A program made the position numbers and the translations under genes. From CAVVAE01 sp963746185 (GTDB taxonomy: Bacteria > Actinomycetota > Actinomycetes > Propionibacteriales > Nocardioidaceae): DNA of 64,000 nucleotides. The stretch spans positions 496,001 through 560,000 of the forward strand of contig CAVVAE010000002.1 of the NCBI GenBank assembly GCA_963746185.1, in the 5' to 3' direction. How positions within the stretch are numbered: the stretch's first letter is position 1; each line of letters begins with the position of its first letter. Of the stretch, positions 54,015-62,824 are shown piece after piece. The notes under the pieces are model-generated. The model did no database searches. It was not told the origin of the DNA and saw only the letters and a program-made list of their open reading frames with translations.

Positions 54015-54583
54015 ACCTCGAGCAGCTCGGATTCCTTGTGCTTGAGCAGGTCGTCGATCTCGTCCACATGCTTCTTGGTCATCGCGTCGAGACGCTTCTC
54101 GGCGCCCGTCACCTCGTCCTCGCTCACCTCGCCGTCCTTTTGCCCGCGCTCCATCACCTGTTTGGCGTGCCGGCGGATGTTGCGGACCGAGACGCGTCCC
54201 TCTTCAGCCTTGGTCTTCGCGAGCTTGATGTACTCCTTGCGGCGGTCCTCGGTGAGCTCGGGCATCGTCACACGCAGCATGTCGCCGTTGTTGGTGGGGT
54301 TGACACCGAGGTCGGAGTCGCGGATGGCCTTCTCGATCGCTCCCAGCGCCTGCCGGTCGTAGGCGTTGATCGTGACGACGCGCGGCTCGGGGTTGTTGAA
54401 CGACGCCAGCTGTTGGATCGGCGTCGGAGTGCCGTAGTAGTCGGCCGTCAGCTTGGAGAACATCGCCGGATGCGCTCGACCGGTCCGGATCGACGCGAAG
54501 TCGTCTTTGGCGACCTCGACTGCCTTGTTCATCTTGTGGTCGGCCTCGCGCAAAGTCTGGTCGATCACGCCGGTCTCCTCCAT
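54011..54583 (-). CDS. frr: Ribosome recycling factor
   Basis: 190 residues. Family sequences DFASIRTGRAHPAMFSKLTA, QLASFNNPEPRVVTINAYDR, NPTNNGDMLRVTMPELTEDR and VRNIRRHAKQVME are all present. RRF takes spent ribosomes apart with EF-G. The ATG at 54583 adds five residues relative to a GTG at VIDQTL; both are possible. Between pyrH and cdsA. Confidence 0.96.
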   Translation of the reverse strand: MEETGVIDQTLREADHKMNKAVEVAKDDFASIRTGRAHPAMFSKLTADYYGTPTPIQQLASFNNPEPRVVTINAYDRQALGAIEKAIRDSDLGVNPTNNGDMLRVTMPELTEDRRKEYIKLAKTKAEEGRVSVRNIRRHAKQVMERGQKDGEVSEDEVTGAEKRLDAMTKKHVDEIDDLLKHKESELLEV

Positions 54584-54639
54584 CCGTCAGGCGGCGCACC
54601 TCCGCGCGACCGCGATACGACTCGTCGTACGACGGGCTC

Positions 54640-55388
54640 CTACTCCGAGCCGACGTACGTGCCGATCTTCTCACCTCGGACCACTCTTGCAATCGCACCC
54701 TCGTCCTGCATCCCGAAGACGATCATGGGGCAGCTGGTTCTCCATGCACAGCGCGAACGCCGTCGCGTCGGCGACCCTGAGCCCGCGCTGGAGCGCCTCG
54801 GTGTAGGTGACCGAGTCGAGCTTGGTCGCTGTCGGGTCCTTGCGCGGGTCGGCCGTGTAGACGCCGTCGACGCCGTTCTTGCCCATGAGCACGACCTCGC
54901 ACTTGGTCTCGAGAGCACGTTGCACGGCGACCGTGTCGGTGGAGAAGAACGGCATGCCGGCCCCGGCGCCGAAGATCACCACGCGGCCCTTCTCCAGGTG
55001 CCGGATCGCCCGCCGAGGGATGTAGGGCTCGGCCACCTGGCCCATCGTGATGGCGGTCTGAACGCGCGTCTCGATGCCCTGCTTCTCGAGGAAGTCCTGC
55101 AGCGCCAGGCAGTTCATCACGATGCCGAGCATGCCCATGTAGTCGGCGCGGGCCCGGTCCATGCCGCGCTGCTGCAGCTCGGCGCCGCGGAAGAAGTTGC
55201 CACCGCCGAGCACGATCGCGATCTGCACACCGGTGCGGGCTGCCTCCGCAATCTCGCGGGCGATCTTGTGGACGACGTCGGGGTCGACCCCGACCCGTCC
55301 CGCCGCCGAACACCTCACCGGAGAGCTTGAGCAGGACGCGGTGGTACGCCGGATCAGCCGGGTCGGTCACTGTCTCGGGCAGTTCCAC
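54640..55388 (-). pseudogene. pyrH: UMP kinase gene, reading frame broken twice
   Basis: The full UMP kinase sequence is present in three frames. The N-terminal HRVLLKLSGEVFGGG runs from 55388; the middle VGVDPDVVHKIAREIAE, IVLGGGNFFRGAELQ and GVYTADPRKDP follows a +1 shift at the CCC run at 55294-55296; the end MIVFGMQDEGAIARVVRGEK follows another shift at the GGGG run at 54727-54730 (+ strand). Deleting one base in each restores about 249 residues. UMP kinase is essential, so sequencing error is by far the likelier cause. Gene order tsf-pyrH-frr is normal. Confidence 0.93.
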
Positions 55389-55426
55389 GAATCCGGCCTC
55401 CTAGGCGCGACGTCTTCAGATGGTGC

Positions 55427-55447
55427 GCATCGACGGTGAGTCGATGC
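55427..55447. promoter_or_regulatory. Hairpin GCATCGAC / GTCGATGC between tsf and pyrH
   Basis: Perfect 8-base arms with a 5-base loop in the 94-base gap between the tsf stop and the pyrH start. It may be a terminator without U-tract or a processing site that lowers pyrH relative to tsf. No other element is seen in the gap. Confidence 0.4.
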
Positions 55448-55482
55448 TGCTTCAAGCCATGTTCGCAGGGGTGGTCAGGGTG

Positions 55483-56301
55483 TCAGTCCTGACCTACCTC
55501 GAATCGGGCAAACCGGGTAACCGTGACGCCGGCGTCTTCGAGGACTGCCTTGACGGTCTTCTTGCTGTCCTGCACGGACGGCTGCTCCAGCAGGACGACG
55601 TCCTTGAAGAAGCCGTTGAGCCGTCCTTCGATGATCTTCGGCAGGGCCTGCTCGGGCTTGCCCTCTTCGCGAGCGGTCGCCTCGGCGATCTCGCGCTCCT
55701 TCGCGACCTCGTCGGCGGGGACGTCGTCGCGGGAGACGAAGCGTGGGCGCATCGCGGCGATCTGCATCGCCGCCGCACGTGCCGCTTCTTCGTTGTCACC
55801 GTCGAAGGCGACGAGGACGCCGACTGCGGGCGGCAGGTCACTGGAACGACGGTGCATGTAGGCCGTCGCGTTGCCGTCGAAGTACGCCACCCGACCGAGC
55901 TCGATCTTCTCGCCGATCACGGAGGCGACCGACTCGATCGCCTCTGCGACCGTCTTCCCGCTCATCAGCGGCACGCTCTTGAGCGTCTCGGCGTCGGCGG
56001 CTTGCGCTTTCTCGGCAGCAGCAACGATCTCGCTTGCGAGGCCGATGAAGTCGTCGGACTTCGCGACGAAGTCAGTCTCGCTGTTGAGCTCGACCAGGGC
56101 TCCGCCTGAGCTGGCGACGAGTCCCGCCGAGGCGGTGCGCTCGGCTCCGCGCTTGGCAGCCTTGGCCGCGCCCTTGATGCGCAGCACCTCGATGGCCTTG
56201 TCGAAGTCGCCTTCGGCTTCCTCGAGCGCCTTCTTCGAGTCCATCATCCCGGCGCCGGTGGCGTCGCGGAGCTTCTTGACGTCAGCAGCAGTGATAGCCA
56301 T
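55483..56301 (-). CDS. tsf: Translation elongation factor Ts
   Basis: 272 residues from the ATG at 56301. The N-terminal UBA-like domain (KLRDATGAGMMDSKKALEEA) and the EF-Tu contact region ELNSETDFVAKSDDFIGLAS are clear. EF-Ts exchanges GDP for GTP on EF-Tu. It lies 125 bases downstream of rpsB as in most bacteria. The frame is open 30 codons above the ATG, but that part crosses the rpsB-tsf spacer. Confidence 0.97.
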   Translation of the reverse strand: MAITAADVKKLRDATGAGMMDSKKALEEAEGDFDKAIEVLRIKGAAKAAKRGAERTASAGLVASSGGALVELNSETDFVAKSDDFIGLASEIVAAAEKAQAADAETLKSVPLMSGKTVAEAIESVASVIGEKIELGRVAYFDGNATAYMHRRSSDLPPAVGVLVAFDGDNEEAARAAAMQIAAMRPRFVSRDDVPADEVAKEREIAEATAREEGKPEQALPKIIEGRLNGFFKDVVLLEQPSVQDSKKTVKAVLEDAGVTVTRFARFEVGQD

Positions 56302-56426
56302 GTGTGTCCGTTCCTTACCGTCAGTCTCGAACCGACGATGGCGCCGCCCCTCTCGGGGCGACCCTTCGTCGTACTCGTCGTAGTGGAGCACTCTGTCTTG
56401 TGCCAGGGCTGCGACCGATGACCAGG

Positions 56427-57563
56427 TCAGGCCTTGGTCGCGTCACCTTCGCCCGCGGGCGCCTCGTCGGCAGACTCGGCGTCGGCGGTGGGTTTGGAGA
56501 CGGGTGCCTCCGCGGCCTGCGCGTCAGCAGCTGGCTCGGGCGTGGTGGCCTCAGCAGCCGGCTCGGCAACCGCTGGGGCTTCCGCAGCCGGCGCCTCGGC
56601 AACCGGGGCAGCTTCAGCGACGGCGGCAGGTTCAGCGACAGCCGGCGTCTCGACGGCGGGTGCCTCGGGCGTCTCCGTCGCGGGCGGTGCGACGGCCTCG
56701 GTGACCGCGCCCGTGGACTGCGACGCTGGGGTCTCGGTGGTGGCAGCATCGCCGCCGGTCGCCTCGACCGCGCTCTTGTCGGCCTGACCACCCAGGAGCT
56801 CACGCTCCCACTCGGCCAGCGGCTCCTCGGCGCCCAGCTCTTCGCCGGTGGCCTCGTTGCCGCTCTTGACCCCGGCGCGTGCCATCAGCCCGTCGGCGAC
56901 GGCGTCGGCCACGACGCGCGTCAGCAAGGTGACGGAGCGGATCGCGTCGTCGTTGCCGGGGATCGGGAAGTCGACCATGTCGGGGTCGCAGTTGCTGTCG
57001 AGGATCGCCACGATCGGGATACCGAGCTTGCGAGCCTCGTCGACAGCGAGGTGCTCCTTGTTGGTGTCGACGATCCAGACTGCTGCGGGCACGCGAGACA
57101 TGTCGCGGATACCGCCCAGAGTGCGGTCGAGCTTGTCGCGCTCGCGCCGCATCTGCAGGAGCTCCTTCTTCGTACGGCTGGAGCCAGCCACATCGTCGAA
57201 GTCGATCTCCTCGAGCTCCTTGAGGCGCTGGATGCGCTGGTGGACCGTCTGGAAGTTGGTGAGCATGCCGCCGAGCCAGCGCTGGTTGACGTAGGGCATG
57301 CCGACGCGCTTGGCCTGCTCGGAGATGGCCTCTTGGGCCTGCTTCTTGGTGCCGACGAAGAGCACGTTTCCGCCCGAGGCGACGGCTGCCTTGATGAAGG
57401 CGTAGCCGCGGTCGATGTAGGCGAGTGACTGCTGCAGGTCGATGATGTAGATGCCGTTGCGCTCGGTCATGATGAATCGCTTCATCTTCGGGTTCCAACG
57501 ACGGGTCTGGTGCCCGAAGTGGACGCCGCTCTCGAGCAGCTGGCGCATGGTCACGACGGCCAT
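56427..57563 (-). CDS. rpsB: 30S ribosomal protein S2 with long Ala/Glu/Pro-rich C-terminal tail
   Basis: 378 residues. The conserved core (MRQLLESGVHFGHQTRRWNP, FVGTKKQAQEAISEQAKRVG, YVNQRWLGGMLTNFQTVHQR and PIVAILDSNCDPDMVDFPIP) ends near residue 250; about 110 further residues are a low-complexity Ala/Glu/Pro/Val tail with repeats such as AVAEPAAVAEAAPVAEAPAA. Normal S2 is 230-270 residues; such tails occur in some Actinobacteria. AGGAGG precedes the ATG at 57563. Two hairpins lie just upstream in the leader. Confidence 0.96.
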   Translation of the reverse strand: MAVVTMRQLLESGVHFGHQTRRWNPKMKRFIMTERNGIYIIDLQQSLAYIDRGYAFIKAAVASGGNVLFVGTKKQAQEAISEQAKRVGMPYVNQRWLGGMLTNFQTVHQRIQRLKELEEIDFDDVAGSSRTKKELLQMRRERDKLDRTLGGIRDMSRVPAAVWIVDTNKEHLAVDEARKLGIPIVAILDSNCDPDMVDFPIPGNDDAIRSVTLLTRVVADAVADGLMARAGVKSGNEATGEELGAEEPLAEWERELLGGQADKSAVEATGGDAATTETPASQSTGAVTEAVAPPATETPEAPAVETPAVAEPAAVAEAAPVAEAPAAEAPAVAEPAAEATTPEPAADAQAAEAPVSKPTADAESADEAPAGEGDATKA

Positions 57564-57579
57564 GGCAGGTTCCTCCTTC

Positions 57580-57623
57580 GGTGCTCGCGTAGGAGCACCG
57601 TCTGCGCGGTGCCGGGGCACCGC
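57580..57623 (-). promoter_or_regulatory. Two hairpins in the rpsB leader
   Basis: On the coding strand, GCGGTGCC / GGCACCGC (57606-57623) is followed by GGTGCTC / GAGCACC (57580-57599), and the second ends 6 bases before the AGGAGG ribosome site. Such a fold could let S2 control its own translation, as S2 does in enterobacteria by a different RNA structure. No match to a known motif is claimed. Confidence 0.4.
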
Positions 57624-57804
57624 AGTTGCGGTTGTCGTCTCAGCATCGAAATCGGCCGAGACCCTGACGCTCACGTGTGTGCCACTCAGACGGTCAGCTC
57701 CGGCAGGACCAGAGTCGATCGGTTGAGACCGAGGCACACACCCGCGGTGAGACCGCGGACAGTGGGCGTGCGAAGTCGACCTGCATGGACAGGTCGCTGC
57801 CGTC

Positions 57805-57834
57805 AGTGTAGAGGAATCCCGGCGGGAGATCGAA
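57805..57834 (-). promoter_or_regulatory. Candidate rpsB promoter
   Basis: TTCGAT (57829-57834) and TACACT (57805-57810) on the minus strand are 18 bases apart, about 240 bases upstream of rpsB. The rest of the 375-base space between rpsB and the M23 peptidase gene (57564-57938) holds a CCGCGG pair and a weak 71-codon frame but no recognised gene. Confidence 0.4.
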
Positions 57835-57938
57835 CCGGTGAGCCGCCTCGTCGTCCACCGACAGAGGGAGCGTGGCACCCGTCCACAGATCTTGCCGCTG
57901 TACGCCCATGGCCGCCTGACCCGAGCGAGATTAGGGCC

Positions 57939-58625
57939 ATGTCCAGACGCAGGCCCGGAAGACTCACGCTCGCCGCCACGACGATGGCCCTCGTCGTCCT
58001 CGCTGGCGGGGACCAACCGGCCAGCGCGGCTGATCCGCCGTGGGCCTGGCCGCTGTCGCCTCGGCCCTTGGTGGTGACTGCTTTCGACCCACCAGCGGAC
58101 CCCTGGGGATCGGGGCACCGCGGGGTCGACCTGCAAGGCCGACCGGGCCAGGCCGTGCTCGCCGTTGCCCCCGGCACGATCAGCTTCGCCGGCCGCATCG
58201 CCGGGCGTGGCGTAGTGGTGGTCCAGCACGGGGAGGTGCGGTCGACCTACGAGCCCGTCACACCCACGGTCGACGTCGGAGACCGCGTCTCAGCAGCTGA
58301 CCGGATCGCCACGCTGACCACGGCCCATTCGCACTGTCTGCCCGAAACCTGTCTGCACCTCGGGGGCAAGGACGGTGAGACCTATCTCGATCCGATGGAC
58401 TTCCTCGGCGGCGGCCCGGTCCGGCTGAAGCCGTTGAGTGGCGACAAGGACGACGGGATCCCGCCTCCGACCGACATGCCAACTGGGGCGGGAACTCCCT
58501 CGTCGAAGGAGTCGAAGGATGGGGGCCGGAAGCGCTCGCCTTGGGGGCTCGGCTTGGGCGTCGCCGGCGCCGCCGGGCTGGGCCTTGTGCTCGCCAGGCG
58601 CGGTCCAGGTCAGGCGCGCGGGTGA
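57939..58625 (+). CDS. Secreted M23-type (LytM) peptidase-like protein with C-terminal membrane segment
   Basis: 228 residues. An Arg-rich signal peptide (residues 1-27) leads to the LytM fold: SGHRGVDLQGRPGQAVLAVA gives the HxxxD zinc ligands, VVVVQHGEVRSTYEPVTP a conserved strand, and CLHLGGKDGETYLDPMDFL the last His. The usual HxH is reduced to one His, as in many actinobacterial forms. The tail has a charged linker and a hydrophobic segment (LGLGVAGAAGLGLVLA) ending in Arg residues, suggesting anchoring. The 3' end overlaps the xerC end by 16 bases. Divergent from rpsB. Confidence 0.85.
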   Translation: MSRRRPGRLTLAATTMALVVLAGGDQPASAADPPWAWPLSPRPLVVTAFDPPADPWGSGHRGVDLQGRPGQAVLAVAPGTISFAGRIAGRGVVVVQHGEVRSTYEPVTPTVDVGDRVSAADRIATLTTAHSHCLPETCLHLGGKDGETYLDPMDFLGGGPVRLKPLSGDKDDGIPPPTDMPTGAGTPSSKESKDGGRKRSPWGLGLGVAGAAGLGLVLARRGPGQARG

Positions 58626-59545
58626 GCCTGACGATAAGCAGACCGGAGCCGCTCAGTCGTGACGTGGGTGTAGATCTGTGTGGTCGCGAGCGACGCGTGC
58701 CCCAGCATCTCCTGCACCATCCTCAGGTCGGCGCCTCCCTCAAGCAGATGTGTCGCCGCAGAGTGACGGAGACCGTGCGGACCGAGGTCGGGAGCCCCGG
58801 GCACGTCAACCAGCCGACGGTGCACGAGAGTGCGGACAGCACGCTGGTCGATTCGCCCTCCCCGGGCCCCGATGAAGAGCGCGGCCCCGCTCCCCGGCTG
58901 AGCGAGTTCAGCTCGACTCGTGCGGAGCCAATGGGTCAACGCCCGAGCGGCTGGCGCACCGAACGGAACCACGCGCTCCTTGCGGCCTTTGCCGAACACC
59001 CTCACGACGCGTCTCTCCTCATCGAGGTCGTCGACGTCAAGACCGACAAGCTCCCCCACCCGGATACCGCTGGCATAGAGGAGCTCGAGGATGGCCGCGT
59101 CGCGAACTCCAACAGGTCCGCTGTCTGCGGCGATACGCGTCGCATCATCGAGCAACTGCCTGGCTTGCTCGGAGGTCAACGCCTCGGGAAGTGAACGATG
59201 GGGCTTAGGGCTGCCGAGCAATGCACCCGAATCGGCCGGGGCTCTCCCGGTGGCGAACGCCCACGAGGTGAACACCCGGGCGGCCGTAGCCCGTCGGGCC
59301 AAGGTAGTCCGAGATCGTCCGAGTGTTTGCTGCTTGGCCAGCCAGCTCCGCAATGAGCGGACGTCAGCGCCTGAGAGGTCGTGACAGCCCATTCGCTGGA
59401 GATGGAGGAGCAGGTCTGTCACGTCGCCGACGTAGGCCCGGACCGAGTGGGGCGCCAGATCGCGTTCGGAGATCAGGTGCCGCTCGTAGTCGGCCAGCAG
59501 GTGCGCGAAGTCCGAGGAGAGCTCGTCGCTCGGATCGCCAGACAT
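58610..59545 (-). CDS. xerC: Tyrosine recombinase XerC-like
   Basis: 311 residues from the ATG at 59545. The core-binding N domain ends near residue 110. Catalytic residues are Arg in YASGIRVGELVGLDVDD, Lys in GKGRKERVVPF, His-x-x-Arg in HGLRHSAATHLLEGG, His in LGHASLATTQIY and Tyr in IYTHV. XerC/D resolves chromosome dimers at dif. It follows dprA by 40 bases in the conserved competence-like block; some Actinobacteria carry two Xer proteins, so XerC is a best guess. Confidence 0.93.
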   Translation of the reverse strand: MSGDPSDELSSDFAHLLADYERHLISERDLAPHSVRAYVGDVTDLLLHLQRMGCHDLSGADVRSLRSWLAKQQTLGRSRTTLARRATAARVFTSWAFATGRAPADSGALLGSPKPHRSLPEALTSEQARQLLDDATRIAADSGPVGVRDAAILELLYASGIRVGELVGLDVDDLDEERRVVRVFGKGRKERVVPFGAPAARALTHWLRTSRAELAQPGSGAALFIGARGGRIDQRAVRTLVHRRLVDVPGAPDLGPHGLRHSAATHLLEGGADLRMVQEMLGHASLATTQIYTHVTTERLRSAYRQAHPRA

Positions 59546-59585
59546 GACGTCAGTGTTCCACGCAGCACGGCGAAAACCGGGCACC

Positions 59586-60743
59586 TCACCCGTCGGCGCG
59601 AGCACTTAGCCGCCACTGATCCGCGCCGAGGTCGTCGACGAGGCCGAGGTCCGCCAACGACCGCAGCGCACGAAGCACGTCGTCGTAGGCGATTCCGGCT
59701 GCTGCAGCAACGGACCGAGCCGACACGGGCGTCACCCTGGGCACGGCGTCCAGAACCTGACGCCAGTGCGGATCGAGTCCATCGGTTGCCTTGGGCGGCG
59801 CCGCCTTGCGTGACGCCAGACCCACACCCATGGGTGAGAGCTGCTCCACCACTTCGTCAGCGGCAGTGACGAGGACTGCCTCGGGTTGCCGCAAGAGCTC
59901 GTGCACTCCGGCCGAGGCCATCGACGTGACGGGGCCAGGAACGCCCATCACGTGTCGAGCGAGATCGCTGGCCCATCGCGCAGTGTTGAGCGAACCGCTG
60001 CGCAGCGCGGCTTCGACGACGACGGTGCCCTTGGTCACAGCGGCGATCAGCCGGTTGCGCACCAAGAACCTCGATTTGCTCGGCGCACATCCCGGAGCAG
60101 CCTCGCTGACAATCACGCCGCGCTCGGTCACCCGCCGAAGCAGATGTGAGTTCCCTGCAGGGTAGAGCCGGTCGACTCCCCCGGCCAGTACTGCCACGGT
60201 TGCCGCGCCGGCCGCGACCGCGCCCCGATGTGCGGCAGCGTCGATGCCGTAGGCGCCGCCGGAGACAACGGTCCAGCTCCTGTCAGCACACCCCACGGCG
60301 AGATCGCCGGCCACATGTTCGCCGTAGGCCGTCGCCGCGCGGGCGCCGACGATCGCGACCGAACAACGTGTCAGCTCGGCCAGGTCGCCGGATCCGCGAA
60401 CCCACAAACCGAACGGTGCCCCAGCACGTCGGTCACCTGATCCGCCTTCGAGCGCAGCCAGGTCGTCAACCCATCGCGGCCATTCGTCATCGCCGGGGCA
60501 GACATACCGTGCGCCTGCTCGATCGGCTCGTGCCCGCAGCTCGTCGGCCCCCGCACCCGGCAACCGCTCCGCCCAGCCCTGGACCTTGGGTGCCGTGTTA
60601 TCGAGGCGACCCGACACGAGGCGGGTGACCAAGGGTTGCGCGCCATGCTCATGGATCAGCGCACAGGCATCGGTATCTCCTGGTTCAGCGATCCGGCTCA
60701 TCTGCATCCGGGCGCATCGCTCTGCCTCGTCGATCGCCATCAC
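59586..60743 (-). CDS. dprA: DNA-processing protein DprA/Smf
   Basis: 385 residues. The Rossmann-like core is SVAIVGARAATAYGEHVAGD, WTVVSGGAYGIDAAAHRGAV, VAVLAGGVDRLYPAGNSHLL and FLVRNRLIAAVTKGTVVVEA. A winged-helix C terminus (VSARSVAAAAGIAYDDVLRA) follows. DprA loads RecA on incoming single-stranded DNA. It starts at GTG 60743 overlapping the comM stop (or ATG 60740). Complete and apparently intact. Confidence 0.95.
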   Translation of the reverse strand: MMAIDEAERCARMQMSRIAEPGDTDACALIHEHGAQPLVTRLVSGRLDNTAPKVQGWAERLPGAGADELRARADRAGARYVCPGDDEWPRWVDDLAALEGGSGDRRAGAPFGLWVRGSGDLAELTRCSVAIVGARAATAYGEHVAGDLAVGCADRSWTVVSGGAYGIDAAAHRGAVAAGAATVAVLAGGVDRLYPAGNSHLLRRVTERGVIVSEAAPGCAPSKSRFLVRNRLIAAVTKGTVVVEAALRSGSLNTARWASDLARHVMGVPGPVTSMASAGVHELLRQPEAVLVTAADEVVEQLSPMGVGLASRKAAPPKATDGLDPHWRQVLDAVPRVTPVSARSVAAAAGIAYDDVLRALRSLADLGLVDDLGADQWRLSARADG

Positions 60744-62317
60744 GCCACCTGCGCAGTCCGGAATGACTCGCCCGCGACCCCGTCGGTCCGAAGGTGCAAC
60801 GCCTCATTGACGTGAGGTACGCCGGGAACGTCAGCACCCGCGAGATCGCACAGTGTCCACGCCATCCGGGCGACGCGGTCTGCTCCTCGCTGGGTCAACA
60901 GGCCATGGGCGACGGCTTCCTCGATCTTGCGGGCAACGTCAGGCGCCAGGGCACAACGACGCCGGAACTCAGCGCCTGGCACGTCCGCATTCACCAGCCA
61001 AGGAGTGCCCTGATAGCGGAACCGCTGCCGATCTCTGGCCTCGTGGACTCGGGCTCGGACCGCTGCCGTCGTGCCTGCGGGGCCGATCTCCTGCAGCATT
61101 TCCGCCGTCGTGACCGGGAGCACGTGGTGGAAGATGTCGATCCGGTCGCGGACGGGACCGCTGATGCGTTGTTTGTAACGCCGGCTCTTCATCGGCTCGC
61201 ACTGACACGCAGCCTTGCTCACCTCGCCACGACCACACGGACACGGGTTGGCCGCAAGGATGAGCTGGAAGCGGGCAGGGAAGGATGCCGCGCCGTCGGC
61301 ACGTCGGATGGAGATCCGGCCACTCTCGAGCGGCTGACGAAGCGAGTCGTGAACCGTGGGCCGAAACTCAGGTGCCTCGTCGAGGAACAACACTCCGAGA
61401 TGGGCCAGGCTGATCGCGCCCGGTCGGATCTGCCGGCTACCGCCACCGATCACCGACGGCACGGTGTCGTTGTGGTTGGGAGCAAGAAATGGTGGCCGGG
61501 TCACCAGCGGGTCATCTCGCGAGAGCAGTCCCGCGACGGAGTGGATCTGGCTCACCTCGATCGACGCCTCCAGGCTGAGGTCGGGAAGCAGCGGCGCGAA
61601 GCGTTCCGCCAACATCGTCTTGCCCGAGCCAGGCGGCCCCTCGAGGAACAGATGATGACCGCCAGCGGCTGCCACCTCGACACACCACCGCGCCATGGTC
61701 TGCCCGCGGACGTCGACCAGGTCAGATTCCTCGACCTCGCGCCAGGCGGGTTGGGTGGCGTCGAACTCCGGGACTGGACCCAGCACCTCGTCCTCCGGCG
61801 GGTCGTCACCGGTGAGTAGCGCGACACACTCGGCAAGCGACCGCACTCCGGTCACGAGCAGCCCTGGCACGAGGCGTGCTTCGGCGACGTTCGGTTCGGG
61901 CACGATCACGCGGTGGAGCCCGGCCGACGAGGCGGCAAGTGCCGCGGGCAGCACGCCCGGGACACTCCGCAAACGGCCGTCGAGCGCCAGCTCGCCGAAG
62001 ATGGCAGCGCCACGCAGACCATCGGCGGGAAGGGAACCGCCAGCCACGAGGAGGGCGAGGGCGATGGCCAGGTCGTAGTGCGAGCCGACTTTCGGCACAT
62101 CCGCCGGGTACATCGCGACCGTGACCCGCCGGTCTGGCCAGCGCTGCCGGCTGTTGACGATCGCCGCTCGGCAGCGGTCTCGCGCTGAGGTGACACTCGG
62201 GTCGGGCATCCCCGACAGGGACCAGCCCGGAACGCCATCGCTGACGTCGGCCTCGATCGTGATGACCCGGCCGGCGATCCCGTCGAGCGCCACGGAGTAC
62301 GTCGTTCCGGTGGTCAC
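60740..62317 (-). CDS. ComM/YifB Mg-chelatase-like AAA+ ATPase
   Basis: 525 residues. The N-terminal Lon-protease-like S5 fold region (ISIEADVSDGVPGWSLSGMP... in this protein ITIEADVSDGVPGWSLSGMP) is followed by Walker A LEGPPGSGKTMLAERFAPLL, Walker B GVLFLDEAPEFRP and the C-terminal chelatase-like helicase-associated domain (NPCPCGRGE with zinc-type Cys). ComM is a branch-migration helicase in natural transformation. Lies 1 base downstream of yraN. Confidence 0.94.
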   Translation of the reverse strand: MTTGTTYSVALDGIAGRVITIEADVSDGVPGWSLSGMPDPSVTSARDRCRAAIVNSRQRWPDRRVTVAMYPADVPKVGSHYDLAIALALLVAGGSLPADGLRGAAIFGELALDGRLRSVPGVLPAALAASSAGLHRVIVPEPNVAEARLVPGLLVTGVRSLAECVALLTGDDPPEDEVLGPVPEFDATQPAWREVEESDLVDVRGQTMARWCVEVAAAGGHHLFLEGPPGSGKTMLAERFAPLLPDLSLEASIEVSQIHSVAGLLSRDDPLVTRPPFLAPNHNDTVPSVIGGGSRQIRPGAISLAHLGVLFLDEAPEFRPTVHDSLRQPLESGRISIRRADGAASFPARFQLILAANPCPCGRGEVSKAACQCEPMKSRRYKQRISGPVRDRIDIFHHVLPVTTAEMLQEIGPAGTTAAVRARVHEARDRQRFRYQGTPWLVNADVPGAEFRRRCALAPDVARKIEEAVAHGLLTQRGADRVARMAWTLCDLAGADVPGVPHVNEALHLRTDGVAGESFRTAQVA

Positions 62318-62318
62318 G

Positions 62319-62693
62319 TCACACCACGCCCACGATGTGCCCGACCTCGGCGGCGCCAGCTGCCTCGGTCGTCACCGTTACGACGTCCACTCGGAGCCGG
62401 CCGAATCGGCGATGGTCGGGGTGGGCCGAAAGCCACGCGCGTCCCAACCGGTGCAGCCGGGTGGCCTTCTGCGTCGTGATGGCTTCGAACGGCGTACCGA
62501 ACCGCGTGCTGCTTCGAGTCTTGACCTCACAAACGACGATCTCCATGCCGTCACGCGCGACGATGTCGATCTCGCCTTCGGGGCAGCGCCAGTTGCGATC
62601 GAGCAGCACCAGCCCGAGATCGAGCAGATAGCGCGCGGCGACACGTTCGCCGAAGTCACCGAGAGCCTTGCGTTGGGCATGGGTCGCCGTCAT
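62319..62693 (-). CDS. YraN/UPF0102 nuclease-like protein
   Basis: 124 residues. The restriction-nuclease-like core is RNWRCPEGEIDIVARDGMEI and VVCEVKTRSSTRFG, which gives the E-(x)n-D-x-V-E-V-K pattern of Holliday-junction-resolvase-like folds. Function unknown; it almost always lies between rnhB/DUF2469 and comM in Actinobacteria. Divergent from the serine-triplet protein gene with a 131-base spacer. Confidence 0.93.
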   Translation of the reverse strand: MTATHAQRKALGDFGERVAARYLLDLGLVLLDRNWRCPEGEIDIVARDGMEIVVCEVKTRSSTRFGTPFEAITTQKATRLHRLGRAWLSAHPDHRRFGRLRVDVVTVTTEAAGAAEVGHIVGVV

Positions 62694-62824
62694 TCATCCA
62701 CCTCCAGGCCCAAGCCTCGTGGTGGCTCACGGATGCCTGGCGCGCGAAACGGAGTCTGTGGACGCGTTGCTGGCACCTCGCGAGCTGTGGACGAAGACCG
62801 GGGGCGGGGTCGTAGGCTCAGGTC

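Noticed and set aside
57694..57909. 71-codon frame on the minus strand in the rpsB leader
   Set aside because: No similarity I recognise and it overlaps the likely rpsB promoter; not enough to call a gene.
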